Part shown: positions 18,979-29,467 of the stretch, piece after piece
Numbering within the stretch: the stretch's first letter is position 1
How the letters are laid out: each line of letters begins with the position of its first letter
From: Amphimedon queenslandica
Taxonomy: Eukaryota; Porifera; Demospongiae; Haplosclerida; Niphatidae
DNA length: 31,275 bases
NCBI RefSeq assembly: GCF_000090795.2
Contig: NW_003546284.1
Location: forward strand, 146,624-177,898
Direction: 5' to 3'
Notes under the pieces: model-generated
Seen by the model: only the letters and a program-made list of their open reading frames with translations
What the model was told of the DNA's origin: nothing
The model's database searches: none
Translations under genes and position numbers: made by a program

Positions 18979-19736
18979 NNNNNNNNNNNNNNNNNNNNNN
19001 NNNNNNNNNNNNNNNNNNNNNNNNNNNNNNNNNNNNNNNNNNNNNNNNNNNNNNNNNNNNNNNNNNNNNNNNNNNNNNNNNNNNNNNNNNNNNNNNNNNN
19101 NNNNNNNNNNNNNNNNNNNNNNNNNNNNNNNNNNNNNNNNNNNNNNNNNNNNNNNNNNNNNNNNNNNNNNNNNNNNNNNNNNNNNNNNNNNNNNNNNNNN
19201 NNNNNNNNNNNNNNNNNNNNNNNNNNNNNNNNNNNNNNNNNNNNNNNNNNNNNNNNNNNNNNNNNNNNNNNNNNNNNNNNNNNNNNNNNNNNNNNNNNNN
19301 NNNNNNNNNNNNNNNNNNNNNNNNNNNNNNNNNNNNNNNNNNNNNNNNNNNNNNNNNNNNNNNNNNNNNNNNNNNNNNNNNNNNNNNNNNNNNNNNNNNN
19401 NNNNNNNNNNNNNNNNNNNNNNNNNNNNNNNNNNNNNNNNNNNNNNNNNNNNNNNNNNNNNNNNNNNNNNNNNNNNNNNNNNNNNNNNNNNNNNNNNNNN
19501 NNNNNNNNNNNNNNNNNNNNNNNNNNNNNNNNNNNNNNNNNNNNNNNNNNNNNNNNNNNNNNNNNNNNNNNNNNNNNNNNNNNNNNNNNNNNNNNNNNNN
19601 NNNNNNNNNNNNNNNNNNNNNNNNNNNNNNNNNNNNNNNNNNNNNNNNNNNNNNNNNNNNNNNNNNNNNNNNNNNNNNNNNNNNNNNNNNNNNNNNNNNN
19701 NNNNNNNNNNNNNNNNNNNNNNNNNNNNNNNNNNNN
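18979..19736. other. Assembly gap (758 N)
   Basis: All bases are N. Any reading frame across it is an artefact. A further single N lies at 18854. The remainder of the helicase core would be expected here. Confidence 0.99.
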
Positions 19737-20159
19737 CAGAGCCAGAAATATTTCCTTTCATTTGTTGAAATGAAGAATGTTTCATACCACGTATTTACTT
19801 GAACACTTGCTTCTTTTGGAGTTCGTCTAAGATTCGTTGCAGGTCTTTTGACCGAGAGGGAGTTGAATGATAAGTTGACATACAGGCAATGTCAGAAGAG
19901 CTATGGAAATTATTCTTGAGGAGAAATAGTTGGGAAAAATGGCACGCGAAGCGCCCCACAATTGTGACCCCTCCCACCTTTTTTGCGCATAATTTGGGCG
20001 TATACTCAATGCACACAAACAATATCATATACCATAAAAATATGCCTAAAAGGCCCCTTGTCTCATCTGTAAAACTCTATTCAACCTGTAAAGTGCTAGT
20101 CCTGGTCCTCCTAAGAGGGTTGTTGACAAAGGAAAGCAAAAAAGACTCTTGCTAGCTAT
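19737..20159. other. No recognised gene
   Basis: Short frames on both strands only. No continuation of the helicase (motifs IV-VI) was found after the gap, so the gene either ends within the gap or is truncated. Confidence 0.4.
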
Positions 20160-20275
20160 GATAATTATTCATGACTAAAAATTAGGTCATAAATTAAATT
20201 TTCATTTCCGGTCAAAATTTTTGGTCGGGCATTGCCCGTCCATGCCAGACCCTGCCGCCGCCTATGGTAGTATTG
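20160..20275 (-). mobile_element. Fragment of another repeat abutting the DUF6589-like gene
   Basis: On the minus strand the DUF6589-like frame changes after TLLMQYYH into GC-richer sequence (ggcggcggcagggtctggc, then gacgggcaatgcccg with a self-complementary core). This composition break suggests an inserted or flanking mobile element that truncates the gene. The other end was not found. Confidence 0.4.
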
Positions 20276-20575
20276 CATTAAAAGAGTTGCTCTTTGGAGT
20301 GCATATTTCCTATTGTTTGTAGTCTTGAAGAGTAGCATGAGATACATCCAACATTTAAGGATTCGTAAACCATGGCCTTCTCTAACTGAATCTATGAACT
20401 CAAGGTAATGCATTCCTAAAGATAGTAGTTCTTTCCAATACACAAATACTCGATCAACTTCACTGACAACTCTTCCAATTTTACATGCATCAATTTTGTC
20501 AGATAAAAGGGATTTCACTGAAGACAAAAAAATTCTTCCGGTCAGATGATGAAGCATCTAGAAAATTCTCCTTAT

Positions 20576-21328
20576 TAACCCTTTAACACCAATAGACGTA
20601 CTTGTACATCAATAACATGAGATGGTGTAGTATAATTGTTGTTTTATTTTTTATTCATGCAAATATAACATTCCAGATACCTTTAAAAAGCTCTCCTTTC
20701 ATCTCTCTAACACATATAACATTGTCAAAGACTAAATACACTGTATATAGGTAGAAAAGTCCAGTAGCGTGACCAAAACTGTTCAAAACTATCAGCGGCT
20801 GAGGTAAGTCACATAGAAAATGACAACAACAAAAGACAATGTTTAGACTCACCTTTGGCTTGTGAAATCCTCTAGAAGTGAGTAGAAAAGGCAAACGACT
20901 CGAGAGAGCTGCTTTGCATAACATTTCAACAAGGAAAAGTGGTAGGTGTGGCTACATTATGCTTAGCAACGGCTTAGCAACCATGGCTCCTTGACGAGTC
21001 ACAATAGCATTTCTACTCGTAGCATCTTCTCCACTGAATTCTTCCATATCCTGCCTACTAAGTCCTGCTTAACATGATACAAACCTCTCTTTCCCTTCGC
21101 CAAGTCCATCAAGTTGAAAAAAGTGGTGAGTATCTTTACAATAGACGCTGCATTGCTCTATGCTGCTTCATTTACTATTATACTTCTATCTAAGGATAAA
21201 CATCCCATAAAGGCTGCTAGCAAGTTTCAAGTCTCGCAGGACAAGATCTTGAGAGATATGCATTGCTAAACTAGTACCACCAGAAAATTATTTTTATTCC
21301 GAAATTAATTTTGGTGTTAAAGGGTTAA
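20576..21328. mobile_element. piggyBac-like non-autonomous element with TTAA target sites
   Basis: A 745-bp element (20580-21324) starts ccctttaacaccaa and ends with its exact 14-bp inverse, and is flanked by ttaa at 20576-20579 and 21325-21328. Known: piggyBac elements insert at TTAA, duplicate it, and have ends starting CCC. Removing the element and one TTAA joins the flanking minus-strand sequence into one open frame (SPKYSQF then NKENFLDASS), so it landed inside the DUF6589-like coding region. No transposase is present inside; the frame at 20655-20924 is incidental. Confidence 0.82.
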
Positions 21329-21497
21329 ACTGTGAATACTTAGGTGATCCATCTAATGAATCCAAGTTGAATGCAGTCAATGCAATAGACAGTAATGTGC
21401 TTTGAGTACAAGAATGAAAAACTTCTCACATGCTGAGGGTCACTTTTAATTTTTTTAGTTACACTCCTCATTAATACGTTCGAAGATGATACAGTGT

Positions 21498-21599
21498 ATA
21501 GCTGTCGGTTCCTAATGTCTTATATAGAAGTTTCCATATAGCCTAGATAATTAAAAGAAGTTTCTATAAAACATTAGTAGACATAAGATTGTCAGCTAT
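21498..21599. repeat. Short foldback sequence
   Basis: atagctgtc...gaagtttc at the left is inverted as gaagtttc...gtcagctat at the right, with imperfect pairing between. It sits in the 3' part of the DUF6589-like gene, between coding blocks. Confidence 0.45.
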
Positions 21600-23889
21600 T
21601 ATAAGTAATTGTATACACTCAAATTAATGTATCACATAACTTGAAAAAAGCAACTTTAGCATGCCAGTCCTCTATTACGGGTATATAACCTCTAATCTAT
21701 CTAGACCTCTAGTCTCATTACTTCCCTTAACTCTCTCAACAGTCAATTGATCTCCCCCAAATAATATGTAGTGAAAACGATCAAGGTAAACTTTATAAGT
21801 TTCATTCGATGTTTCATTCAAAATCTCATCTTTGTATCTCGTCGCACATATTGCTGCAGCTGTGACAAAATTTCGACCATATCCTCAAGTACTATTTCGT
21901 TCTGAAACAGCACTAGTAAGGGCACCTGTAAAATTTAATGGTGGTTATAAATTGGACCAATGGACAATGTATGCATATCTGACTTTTTCGACATTTCTTT
22001 TGAATAAATGTGAGAGATGTGATGTGTTACTTTTGGAACATTGTCTTTAAAATGGAATTTTGTTCTGGATAATCCTTGCAGCAATAATGGCATAATTATC
22101 CAATATTGTGGCATTGCCTTCAGTCATGGGCAACAATGCATCATTGTCGAAGCTAGAAATATCTGGTAAGGAGCACTTACCAGTCAAACCTCAACTCTAT
22201 CCTTGACAGCAATTGAATGAAAATAATGAAGAGAAGAGTGTCTGTCAGTAGTTTCATGACATGGCCGTACATGCTTATTGACATTGTTACCAACAATATT
22301 GCATGTACATGTAGGAATGCATGTACTGTCAGTAGCATCCTCAAACGGAGACAGTGATGGCAAATCTGAATAAGGCAGTCCTGACAAATCTGAATTTGGT
22401 AAAGAAAATACAGAAGAAAGATCATTTGAAGATTGGGTGAACTTGTCAGATTGTGAGCCATCTGACAACGACTCGTCTGGTTTGATAACCATCTCACAAT
22501 TAGCAGTATACTCTGTAGTATCCAGTTGCGTTACACTTTCAGTCTGGGAAGTCCACTCAGAGTTACATTCTGATATTGGTAGAGACCTGTTGATGTAAAT
22601 TTAAAAGTTATGGTTCTAGTCTCACCACGTATGTTTCATACAATGCTCTTTCCATACCTGCTCTGTTGACCCAATAATGCTGTAGTTATGTCTTTGCACC
22701 AATTTTTACATGACTATCAAAATCAGTACAAATTTTGTCAATAATGCGAATAGTTGTTTTGTGCAATACTCAAATTCTAACTTTAGAGAGACGCATATAT
22801 AACTGGAAAAAACGCAAGATGATTTATTAGTCCATGGTTATTACTATAACACACAAACCTGCTTGGGAGCATGACTGGCATATAACAGTGTAGACATTAA
22901 CCTCTGTTCTGTATTAGCTCTTGTACTGTGACTCCTCAGGAGTAATGCAGTACTCATAACAATAGCAACATCGTGATTCAGCCCAGCTTCATTGATGGCT
23001 TTGTGCAGTAGAGTATATAAAGATGGTGAGCAGGTCTTCAGTTTCTAGCAAATCTGTCCCACTTCAATTGCTCAAGAGCAGAAACATTCTTGTCACAAAA
23101 GCATGTATCAGCTCGACATAATATCCGCAATTTGTTACGCAAGATATCGCCCACCATCTTTATTGCCATAGATTTTTTCTCTGATCTTTTAATGCCTGCC
23201 TGACAATGGACTTTCTGTTCTTTCGTCCTAAAGATCTGCCTATACTACGTAATGATGCTGGTAATTGGCTGAAACAGCCTTTTCCTTTCCCATGAGAAAC
23301 AACCTGCATTAAAGTAATAAATATGACAAAAATAATTACTACTTGCTTACACCAACAGATGAAGTTCTATATTTACGTGATTTGGGAGTACAGGGCAACA
23401 GACAATTGGCACTTCTAGCCTCTTCAGGACAAAAAGTTTCTTCAGTGCTCTGAGGCACACAAAATGTAGCAATACCACAGTTAAAATCAAGCCTCCAAAT
23501 GTATCAAATAGAACACCTTCAACTTCTGATAGTTCCTTTTGCAGCTTCAACAATCTAGTTAGGTTATTCTGGCACTTTCCACGTCTGAAAATCACTTTTT
23601 CCTTCAGAAATGTCTGCAATTCATCGATAGAAAAGATGTACCTCTTCTTTAGAACATTTAAAACGCTTATTTCCTCTTCTTTAGATTTTAAATAAGATCT
23701 GTTGCCAGAAGGAAGAGCAGAGGCACAAAGACAGCACTCAATGGTAGTTCCACGAGTCAACACGTCTTTTAGGGCATTTCCAAAGGGCGTGTTTTATACT
23801 TTTGTCACGCCCATCGTCATGGAATTATCACTTGACACCCGCCAACCTTTGCTAAATGTCATAAAAAAAGATGCACAAGTTTGAAATAG

Positions 23890-23939
23890 CAGTGTCCCCA
23901 GACCCTTTCTCGACAGGTAGCGAAGGGGTGTGGTGAGAC
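23890..23939 (+). repeat. Dispersed repeat copy B
   Basis: Plus-strand match to the minus-strand sequence of 17697-17649: gtcccc, ccctttctc, acaggtagcgaaggggtgtg and gtgagac. It lies just upstream of the DUF6589-like gene's first exon. Confidence 0.55.
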
Positions 23940-23993
23940 AAGTATAGTGATTACAGCCTACAAAACCAGTAAATAAGAAACCATTAAAAATTT

Positions 23994-24241
23994 GAAAATA
24001 TTAGGATTGATTTGGGAAAAAGAAAACAACTGGGTACTTGTAAACTGGAGTGGTAAGAAATCCTACACCAATTGCATGAAGAGTTTTACCCAAAGGCATA
24101 GCAAATTATTCTCACAGCTAACTATGATGGCACGATATTAAGCCTTCATTTTTGATGCAGTGGTGTAGGATACTTTACCACCTCAGTTTGCAAGTTCTCT
24201 CTTGTTTCCCTACTTTTTCCTGAATCAATCCTACGATTTTC
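23994..24241. mobile_element. Foldback element (MITE), about 248 bp
   Basis: Left arm 23994-24078 and right arm 24154-24241 are inverted copies of about 85 bp with roughly 80% pairing. They share taggattgatt, ggaaaaag, caaactg(g/a)(a/g)gtggtaa and atcctacacca. There is no coding content. It is clearly more diverged than the foldback at 13551-13812. Confidence 0.72.
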
Positions 24242-25690
24242 CCATTATTGATGTTCTTTTATTTACTTGTTTTCATTCTTTTCTCATAATGTGATAAGTT
24301 CCATTCAGTTATGATTGTGTGGTTAGGTTCGTGCTGATCACATGCGCATAAATTAAAATGGTGTCAAACTACAAACCCACGCGGTGTCTGCAGCTGGATT
24401 TTGTGATCCATTTGCTCCTTCTCTTTGCTTCTTTTTGAAACTACCTTTGTTGTCCTTGACCTAAGCACAAAAGAATGATGTACATGCCAACTTGAGCAGT
24501 TCTCAAAATTAAATAATTATCTAATGCATTGAAGATGAAAAAAGAAGAAAGAGTCTGAAGAATTATGTAGAAATTTAAATTTAGGCCTGTTCTCCAGAAA
24601 TGCATTATAGTCCACATTAAAGGTACAAGGAGAATTGCTCAGTGAAGGAGAGCTTATCTATGCCATTTATAAGGCTGTACATTATAAAATAGAAGTGTTT
24701 AAATAATTATAATAAAAATTGCTGCCATTTTTAAAAATCAACCTCAATCCTACAAATAGGCTACTGCCTATAAAATACTATGGTTACACACTGCTGTAAC
24801 TCTTTGACGCTTACCCATGAATATAGCTGCACATGCCTTTCTATATGTATCAAAGTTTTTAAACCTGTTTTACAGGCAAAGTAGAGAGATTGTAAGCCTT
24901 ATCTAACCTTTATACAGTTTCCACTGTAATAAGCTACTAGCTTTTGGCTTTACTAAGTTACAGAGAAACGATCGTGGTGTTGTAAGCCAACAAACAGGGC
25001 TTGCTGCATCACTCATACACAAAGCGCTTGAAAAATATCAAACAGATATGTTACTCTTTGATGTATGAAGAGTCCAAAGAGCTTTGACAACTGGCTGAAA
25101 AGAATATGAAGCGCCTAGAAAAAAGGGAAAACGTACTGCCTATCACCCGCCATAGAAAGCAATGGAGAAATCAAGTGGGCGCTGTCTCGAGGCAACTAAG
25201 ACAGGGAGCGCATTTTCTCCCATTTCTGTTAATGTTGAGAGAACAAGCCTAAAACCTACAGGATACCTGGAATAGGACCTACATAAGGCATTTACAAAGT
25301 CAAACCGTCGTGTTTCCGTGTTTTTATGCCTTCTTTACCATGAAAATCAGTGAAGAAAAGTGGACATGGTCTAGGCTCTCTTCCTTTTTTCTTCACTTGT
25401 GGAAATAAGGAAAGCTCTAATTGATTGCTCGACATTGTATATGCACTTGCTGTATTGTTTAATCTCGTAAATACTGTTCATTGTTGCTACTTTATATTTC
25501 TGATAAAATTTCTAAGCTACACTACTGCATTATAACTAAATTGTGACTTGTGGAAAAATGGTTTGGAACTGTATAAGTACTTTAAGAGTCTCTTAGTCCC
25601 ATAGCAAGATGCATCTGTCATTTTTGGTTGCTTTCTTTATGTTTTAGCAACTGTTTAACTAAATATTGAACCTGTTCACCAAACAGTTGA
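24242..25690. other. No recognised gene
   Basis: About 1.45 kb without a frame, splice pattern or paired repeat that I can support. GC-richer patches near 25140-25230 look like dispersed-repeat sequence, but no second copy lies in the window. Confidence 0.4.
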
Positions 25691-25699
25691 CCTCTCATG

Positions 25700-25945
25700 A
25701 AAAAATGGTCCCCATAAAACTCAATCCAAGGACCAAAATTTGCATAGACTGATGTTGTCCAGGGTATTTTTTTGCAATAAAAATTTGGTCCAGGACTCAA
25801 ATTCAGCAACACAAATGTGGTCCTAGCTGACAAAAACTGGTCCACCTATATGGTCCATAGTTAGACTGCAAAAATTAGTCCTGAACCAAAATGATATTAC
25901 AATACTTTGGTCTAGGATAAAAATTAGCATGCAAAATTTGGTCCA
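25700..25945. repeat. Cluster of ggtcca/ggacca motifs
   Basis: About ten occurrences of ggtcc, ggacc or close variants (for example aaaatttggtccagg, tatggtccat, aaaatttggtccagc) fall within 250 bp, mostly next to aaatttg. Spacing is irregular, so it is a degenerate short repeat array rather than a satellite. It probably belongs to the end of a dispersed element. Confidence 0.5.
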
Positions 25946-26039
25946 GCAATAAAATAACAAATCACATGTCTATTATAGTAAGAGAATCACGGTTTAGCAA
26001 TATTACATGAATTACAAATCCATTTGTCAATGTTTAAAG

Positions 26040-27150
26040 CTTTTCTTGGGATGCAAGTAAACAGATGATACCATTCATGGCCGGAAGTGCAGTTGATTAT
26101 TTCTTTGAAAAGATTTCTGGCATTCTACAGTCATAAAATATAGCAATTTCTCTCATCAGACGAACTTTGTTATTCTGTCTGCCTAACTTCCTGACAGGAA
26201 AAGGTTTAAAAGAAACTATTGCAATGCACTTTTCCGGATGACCTCTTATTAACTGCTGCTCAAAATGGTGACTGCTTGGATGACGACCACTAGCCGAAAC
26301 ACTGGCAAAGGCAAGTACAAAAACACCACAATCCACTGATCCAACTTGGACATTGTCTGTACCTGTAAAATATTTTAAAATTCTTTGAATTGTACAAGAA
26401 CAATAGTACACCTCAAACAATTGATGACTGCTTGGATGACGACCACTAGCCGAAACACTGGCAAAGGCAAGTACAAAAACACCACAATCCACTGATCCAA
26501 CTTGGACATTGTCTGTACCTGTAAAATATTATAAAATTCTTTGAATTGTACAAGAACAATAGTACACCTTCAAACAATTGATTGGTTTCTAGTGTGTAAC
26601 AGAACACCAATTTGTTCTTGTAATTCATGTGTTAATGATGGACACATACCAACTTCATTTCCTTTACAACCAACTGTCGAAACAGTTACCCAGTGAAATT
26701 TCCCTTTTATGATACCTGAAAAATTAAAAAACAGTAACTATAACAATTACGTGCATTTACATGTATATAAATGTTATTGTTGAGACAATTGCACATGCAT
26801 GGTATCATAATTCAAAATGTTTCCCAACTTGAACAAATTCTTTTCTTTGCAATACATCGAAAGCCAATGAGACCTAACACAACACTTTGAAATCCGTATT
26901 TCTGTTCATATTTTTGTTTAATAAGCTCCTGTCCAGCAACAAGTAGGCGCGATCATTCAAACTTTGCCCTTCAGTAACACATCCTTGTCTTCCATTGTTA
27001 GTGGTTTTCTAACCCATGTTTTAGATAAATAATGTACTCTTCTACCCTTTTCAGGAGACTTCTCAGTGACCAAATCCATCTTTATAGCAGAGCCCTTTGT
27101 AACTTCTATTTTCTTCTGTCTTTTCTTAAAAGCAATAGCTTTTATCTGGT
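26040..27150 (-). pseudogene. Ulp1-like (C48) protease with PHD-like tail
   Basis: Seen on the minus strand: MEDKDVLLKG near 27000, VAGQELIKQKYEQKYGF after a shift near 26950, exon 26715-26650 with HWVTVSTVGC, then VQVGSVDCGVFVLAFASV twice (see the tandem duplication), HHFEQQLIRGHPEKC, FKPFPVRK, EIAIFYDCRMPE, a stop at 26097, and in another frame INCTSGHEWYHLFTC. Known: Ulp1/SENP cysteine proteases use His (H-W), Asp and Cys (Q-x(4,5)-DCG); the linker PFP and the CR-MPE start of a PHD finger are typical of copies found in invertebrate mobile elements. The usual V-x-V-YDS Asp strand is not visible here. Inferred: a protease that would act on SUMO or a self-encoded target, part of an integrase-type element, now inactive through frameshifts and duplication. 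Confidence 0.72.
26269..26581. repeat. Tandem duplication of a 156-bp coding segment
   Basis: Copies 26269-26424 and 26425-26581 differ by one substitution (atattt/atatta) and one inserted t. Each contains the Ulp1 catalytic block DCGVFVLAFASVSASG and the sequence just before it. 156 is a multiple of 3, so one frame (26492-26097) runs through both copies. The near-identity contrasts with the decayed surroundings, so the duplication is young or an assembly artefact. Confidence 0.93.
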
Positions 27151-28177
27151 TCTGTCACAGTGCCTACATGGAAACAACAAAAATACATGTACATCAATTT
27201 AAGTACAAAGCTTTGGTATTACTTTAACAGGTTCAAGTCGAACAATGTGGTGCTTTGGTCATGGCTTTGTAACTGGTGAAATCTATATGTAAATGTTTGG
27301 AATATGGATGTCAGTATCATTATTCCCAGAGTTGTTATCAACAAAAGCAATGCGCTTCATTTTCACATATTATAACTTTTGAATCATTTTGCTTCAATAT
27401 ACAATGAACAAATAAAATGCATACATGAATGTCTCTATAAGCAAAGAATAATCTAAACTTAATGTACATGTGCGTTTACCTATACACTTTGCTTCTTAAT
27501 TGGAGAAACTGGACAAGTGACATCAGGAAAGAATGGTGCAATAAAACCACAATTGACAACCATTGTACTAAAGAGTATTCCATTCAGTGAGATCAAACTG
27601 GTATTGCTAATTACCTGTATGTATTTACGTACTAATAAATCTATAACATGATTGAAGTGATTGGAAAAGTAATGCTCAACTCAAACATGCACTTATGAGC
27701 AAAAGCACTAAAGCTGACTACTATTATTTTAATTTGTGGTATAGACATGTGGGAGTAAAGCAATTACTGGCACAAAAACAAGATACACATCCTACAATTA
27801 TGTTTTAGATTGTGGAGCTTCGAGGACCGGGTTAGATCCCAAAAATATTTTGTACTTTTACACACAATTCCAAAATGCTTGTATTCACCAATCCCTTTCA
27901 CCCAAGTACTTATTGCACCATGTTCATTACATACCTCAGAATTTTCTGATATCAGTGATTCAGCTAATGTAGTACTTAATATTAGTGCTGTGCTTAACTT
28001 GATGAATGTAGATGAATGTTCATTGCACACCTACAAATTATTGTGAATAAAAAGTATAACAATTAAACTTTGTACTTCATTTTCATCTTTAAAAATCTGT
28101 TCCTTTTTTCTTCTAATGACCAGAAAAGAAGTACTGTTGTGTGATGTTTCTGTGTGAGGTTACATTTTTGGAAGAGG
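27151..28177. other. No recognised gene
   Basis: A minus-strand frame at 28030-27764 follows a good acceptor (aatttgtag) and has an internal donor (gag then gtatgt), so it may be an exon, but its protein (KLSTALILSTTLAESL) was not recognised. 27480-27550 holds another exon-like piece (APFFPDVTCPVSPIKK). These may link the integrase and protease remnants on this strand. Confidence 0.3.
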
Positions 28178-29404
28178 GTGTTGCGAAAGATTATCATTAG
28201 ATTATTATTATTCATGTCACTTAAGGTACTACGGGCTGAACGCATAATTTAGATTTCGGAACACAAATTGTTTTCTTTATACATTTTCTATAATACATAA
28301 TTTTTTCAATTTTTTTCTCAATAGTGAGATGCAATAAACTTTACTAAACTTTGTAAAATGGATGAAAACTGAGTAAAGAATTCTTGAACATGATGAGAGT
28401 ACTTTAATTTTTAGTAATATCATTGTGTTTATAATATTATTTTCTATTGACGTATGTTGCATCATTTCGCAAAAATTTTTAAGTTTAGCAAAATTGGCTG
28501 CAATCTCACAAAGTTTTGTTGACTTTCTACCATCAGTGTATCACAACAGCATTTACTACATACAAACTTGATTTAGTGTTTGCCTTTCTTTTGCCACGAT
28601 TGCAAGCTTTAGAACTTCGTAGAGCCTGCATTCACCGGATGAAACAGCTAAATAAACAATAGTCAGGAAATACAGACTGGTGGCCATTTTTATTAATGAT
28701 TTGACTAATATGATGTCATAACTTAACCCCACCTCAAAGTTGGTGATGTTGTGATTGTGCATAGTGATGAGCAAGCAAAGAGTTTCTTGAAGCTGGGAAG
28801 AGATCATTACGGGAGCTGATTGGAATGCTAGTGGCGGTGAAGTTAGATTGCTATCAAGAGGAAAGCCATCTACTCTATGGAAGCATCCTGTACAGAAACT
28901 AATTCCCCTTGAAGTAGAGGAATCTCCTGAGATAGAAGAATCCCCTGATAAGGAGAGTACTGATCCCACAGTAGATACGTCAGAAGAGAAAGAGGAAGAT
29001 GATCGTGAAAGAACTGTGATTGAAGATGGTAACCGCAAGAGTACATGACTGAGAGGAATCGCCGCTGTGGAAGCTCGAGACATAATATTAGCAAGATTTT
29101 GTGAGAACTAACTAACCATTACTATAACTATTGTACATGTATTATAATCATTAATGTGTGTTTAGTGTTATTTTGACTGACCACTGCAGTCAACGTGGTA
29201 GAGTGTGTTGGGAAAGATTATCATCAGATTATTATTATTCATGTCACTTAATTAAGTTTAATTTGTGTACTACGCATGCGTGAAGTTTTGTTGTTAAAGG
29301 AGAGAACCGTTGTTGTTGTACTGAGAGAAGAGAGAAGGCGTCCAGCCAGCAATAGCAGCCATCACAGCCCCTACAAGAAGCAGAAGAGCTAATATTCCCC
29401 CACA
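28178..29404 (+). mobile_element. BEL/Pao-type LTR retrotransposon remnant
   Basis: Seen: 28178-28224 and 29205-29251 are direct repeats (45 of 47 identical) 1027 bp apart. The second starts a segment running from tgttggg (29206) to cccaca (29404), about 199 bp with TG..CA ends, as in an LTR. Only the first 47 bp of the first copy match. Between them is the last part of a polyprotein gene. Inferred: a heavily deleted element with a 3' LTR and a partial 5' LTR. Primer-binding site, gag, protease, RT and integrase are absent. Confidence 0.6.
28736..29111 (+). pseudogene. C-terminal (DUF5641-like) end of a BEL/Pao polyprotein
   Basis: Seen: KVGDVVIVHSDEQ with FLKLGR from 28736, a TGA at 28817-28819, then a shifted frame with GGEVRLLSRGKPSTLW, HPVQKLIPLEV, an acidic stretch and a TGA at 29046-29048. 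Reading continues (GIAAVEARDIILARF) to TAA at 29109. Known: GD-x-V-x-(V/I) followed by a W/FLK-x-GR strand and R-x-x-QKL-x-PLE marks the small SH3-like domain at the end of BEL/Pao Pol. Inferred: a fossil of Pol lying just before the 3' LTR, as expected. It is inactive. Confidence 0.72.
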
Positions 29405-29467
29405 GAGGGATTGCATGATTTTTGACCTACATGCAATTATTGTGTACTATAATGAAGAGTCAAATCA

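Larger units (their letters stand above)
20275..23763 (-). pseudogene. DUF6589-like gene, decayed and interrupted
   Basis: Seen on the minus strand: exon 23763-23353 (CCLCASALPSGNRSYL, ELQTFLKEKVIF, a shift, then STEETFCPEEARSANC); 23303-22859 (SLRSIGRSLGRKNRKSIV, LRNKLRILCR, LNHDVAIVMSTALLLRSH); 22802-22658 (SKVRI*VLHKTTIRIIDKI); 22586-22184 (a Ser/Asp-rich stretch, HETTDRHSSLHYFHSIAVKD); then, with further shifts to about 21640, LDNYAIIAARIIQNKIPF, SHIYSKEMSKKSDMH, FHYILFGGDQLTVERV and IPVIEDWHAKVAFF; and 20560-20275 (DSVREGHGLRILKCW, FKTTNNRKYALQ). Known: the LFGGDQLTV-x-R, (V/I)-EDWHA-K and G-DG-x-R...FK-x-x-x-x-x-KYA motifs are those I recall for DUF6589, a multicopy invertebrate family without known function. 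The first exon's frame has no ATG; a TATAAAA lies at 23798-23792. Many stops and frameshifts, plus the element at 20580-21324, make it a pseudogene. Confidence 0.8.

Noticed and set aside
18863..19785. Long reading frames of about 300 codons on both strands
   Set aside because: They exist only because runs of N contain no stop codons; only the first 115 bases belong to the helicase remnant.
20655..20924. 89-codon frame as a gene inside the piggyBac-like element
   Set aside because: No transposase motif and too short; incidental.
21832..22050. 72-codon plus-strand frame
   Set aside because: It lies opposite DUF6589-like coding blocks and is their antisense shadow.
28556..29083. 175-codon minus-strand frame rich in Ser
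   Set aside because: It is antisense to the acidic DUF5641-like region on the plus strand; the sense frame has family motifs.
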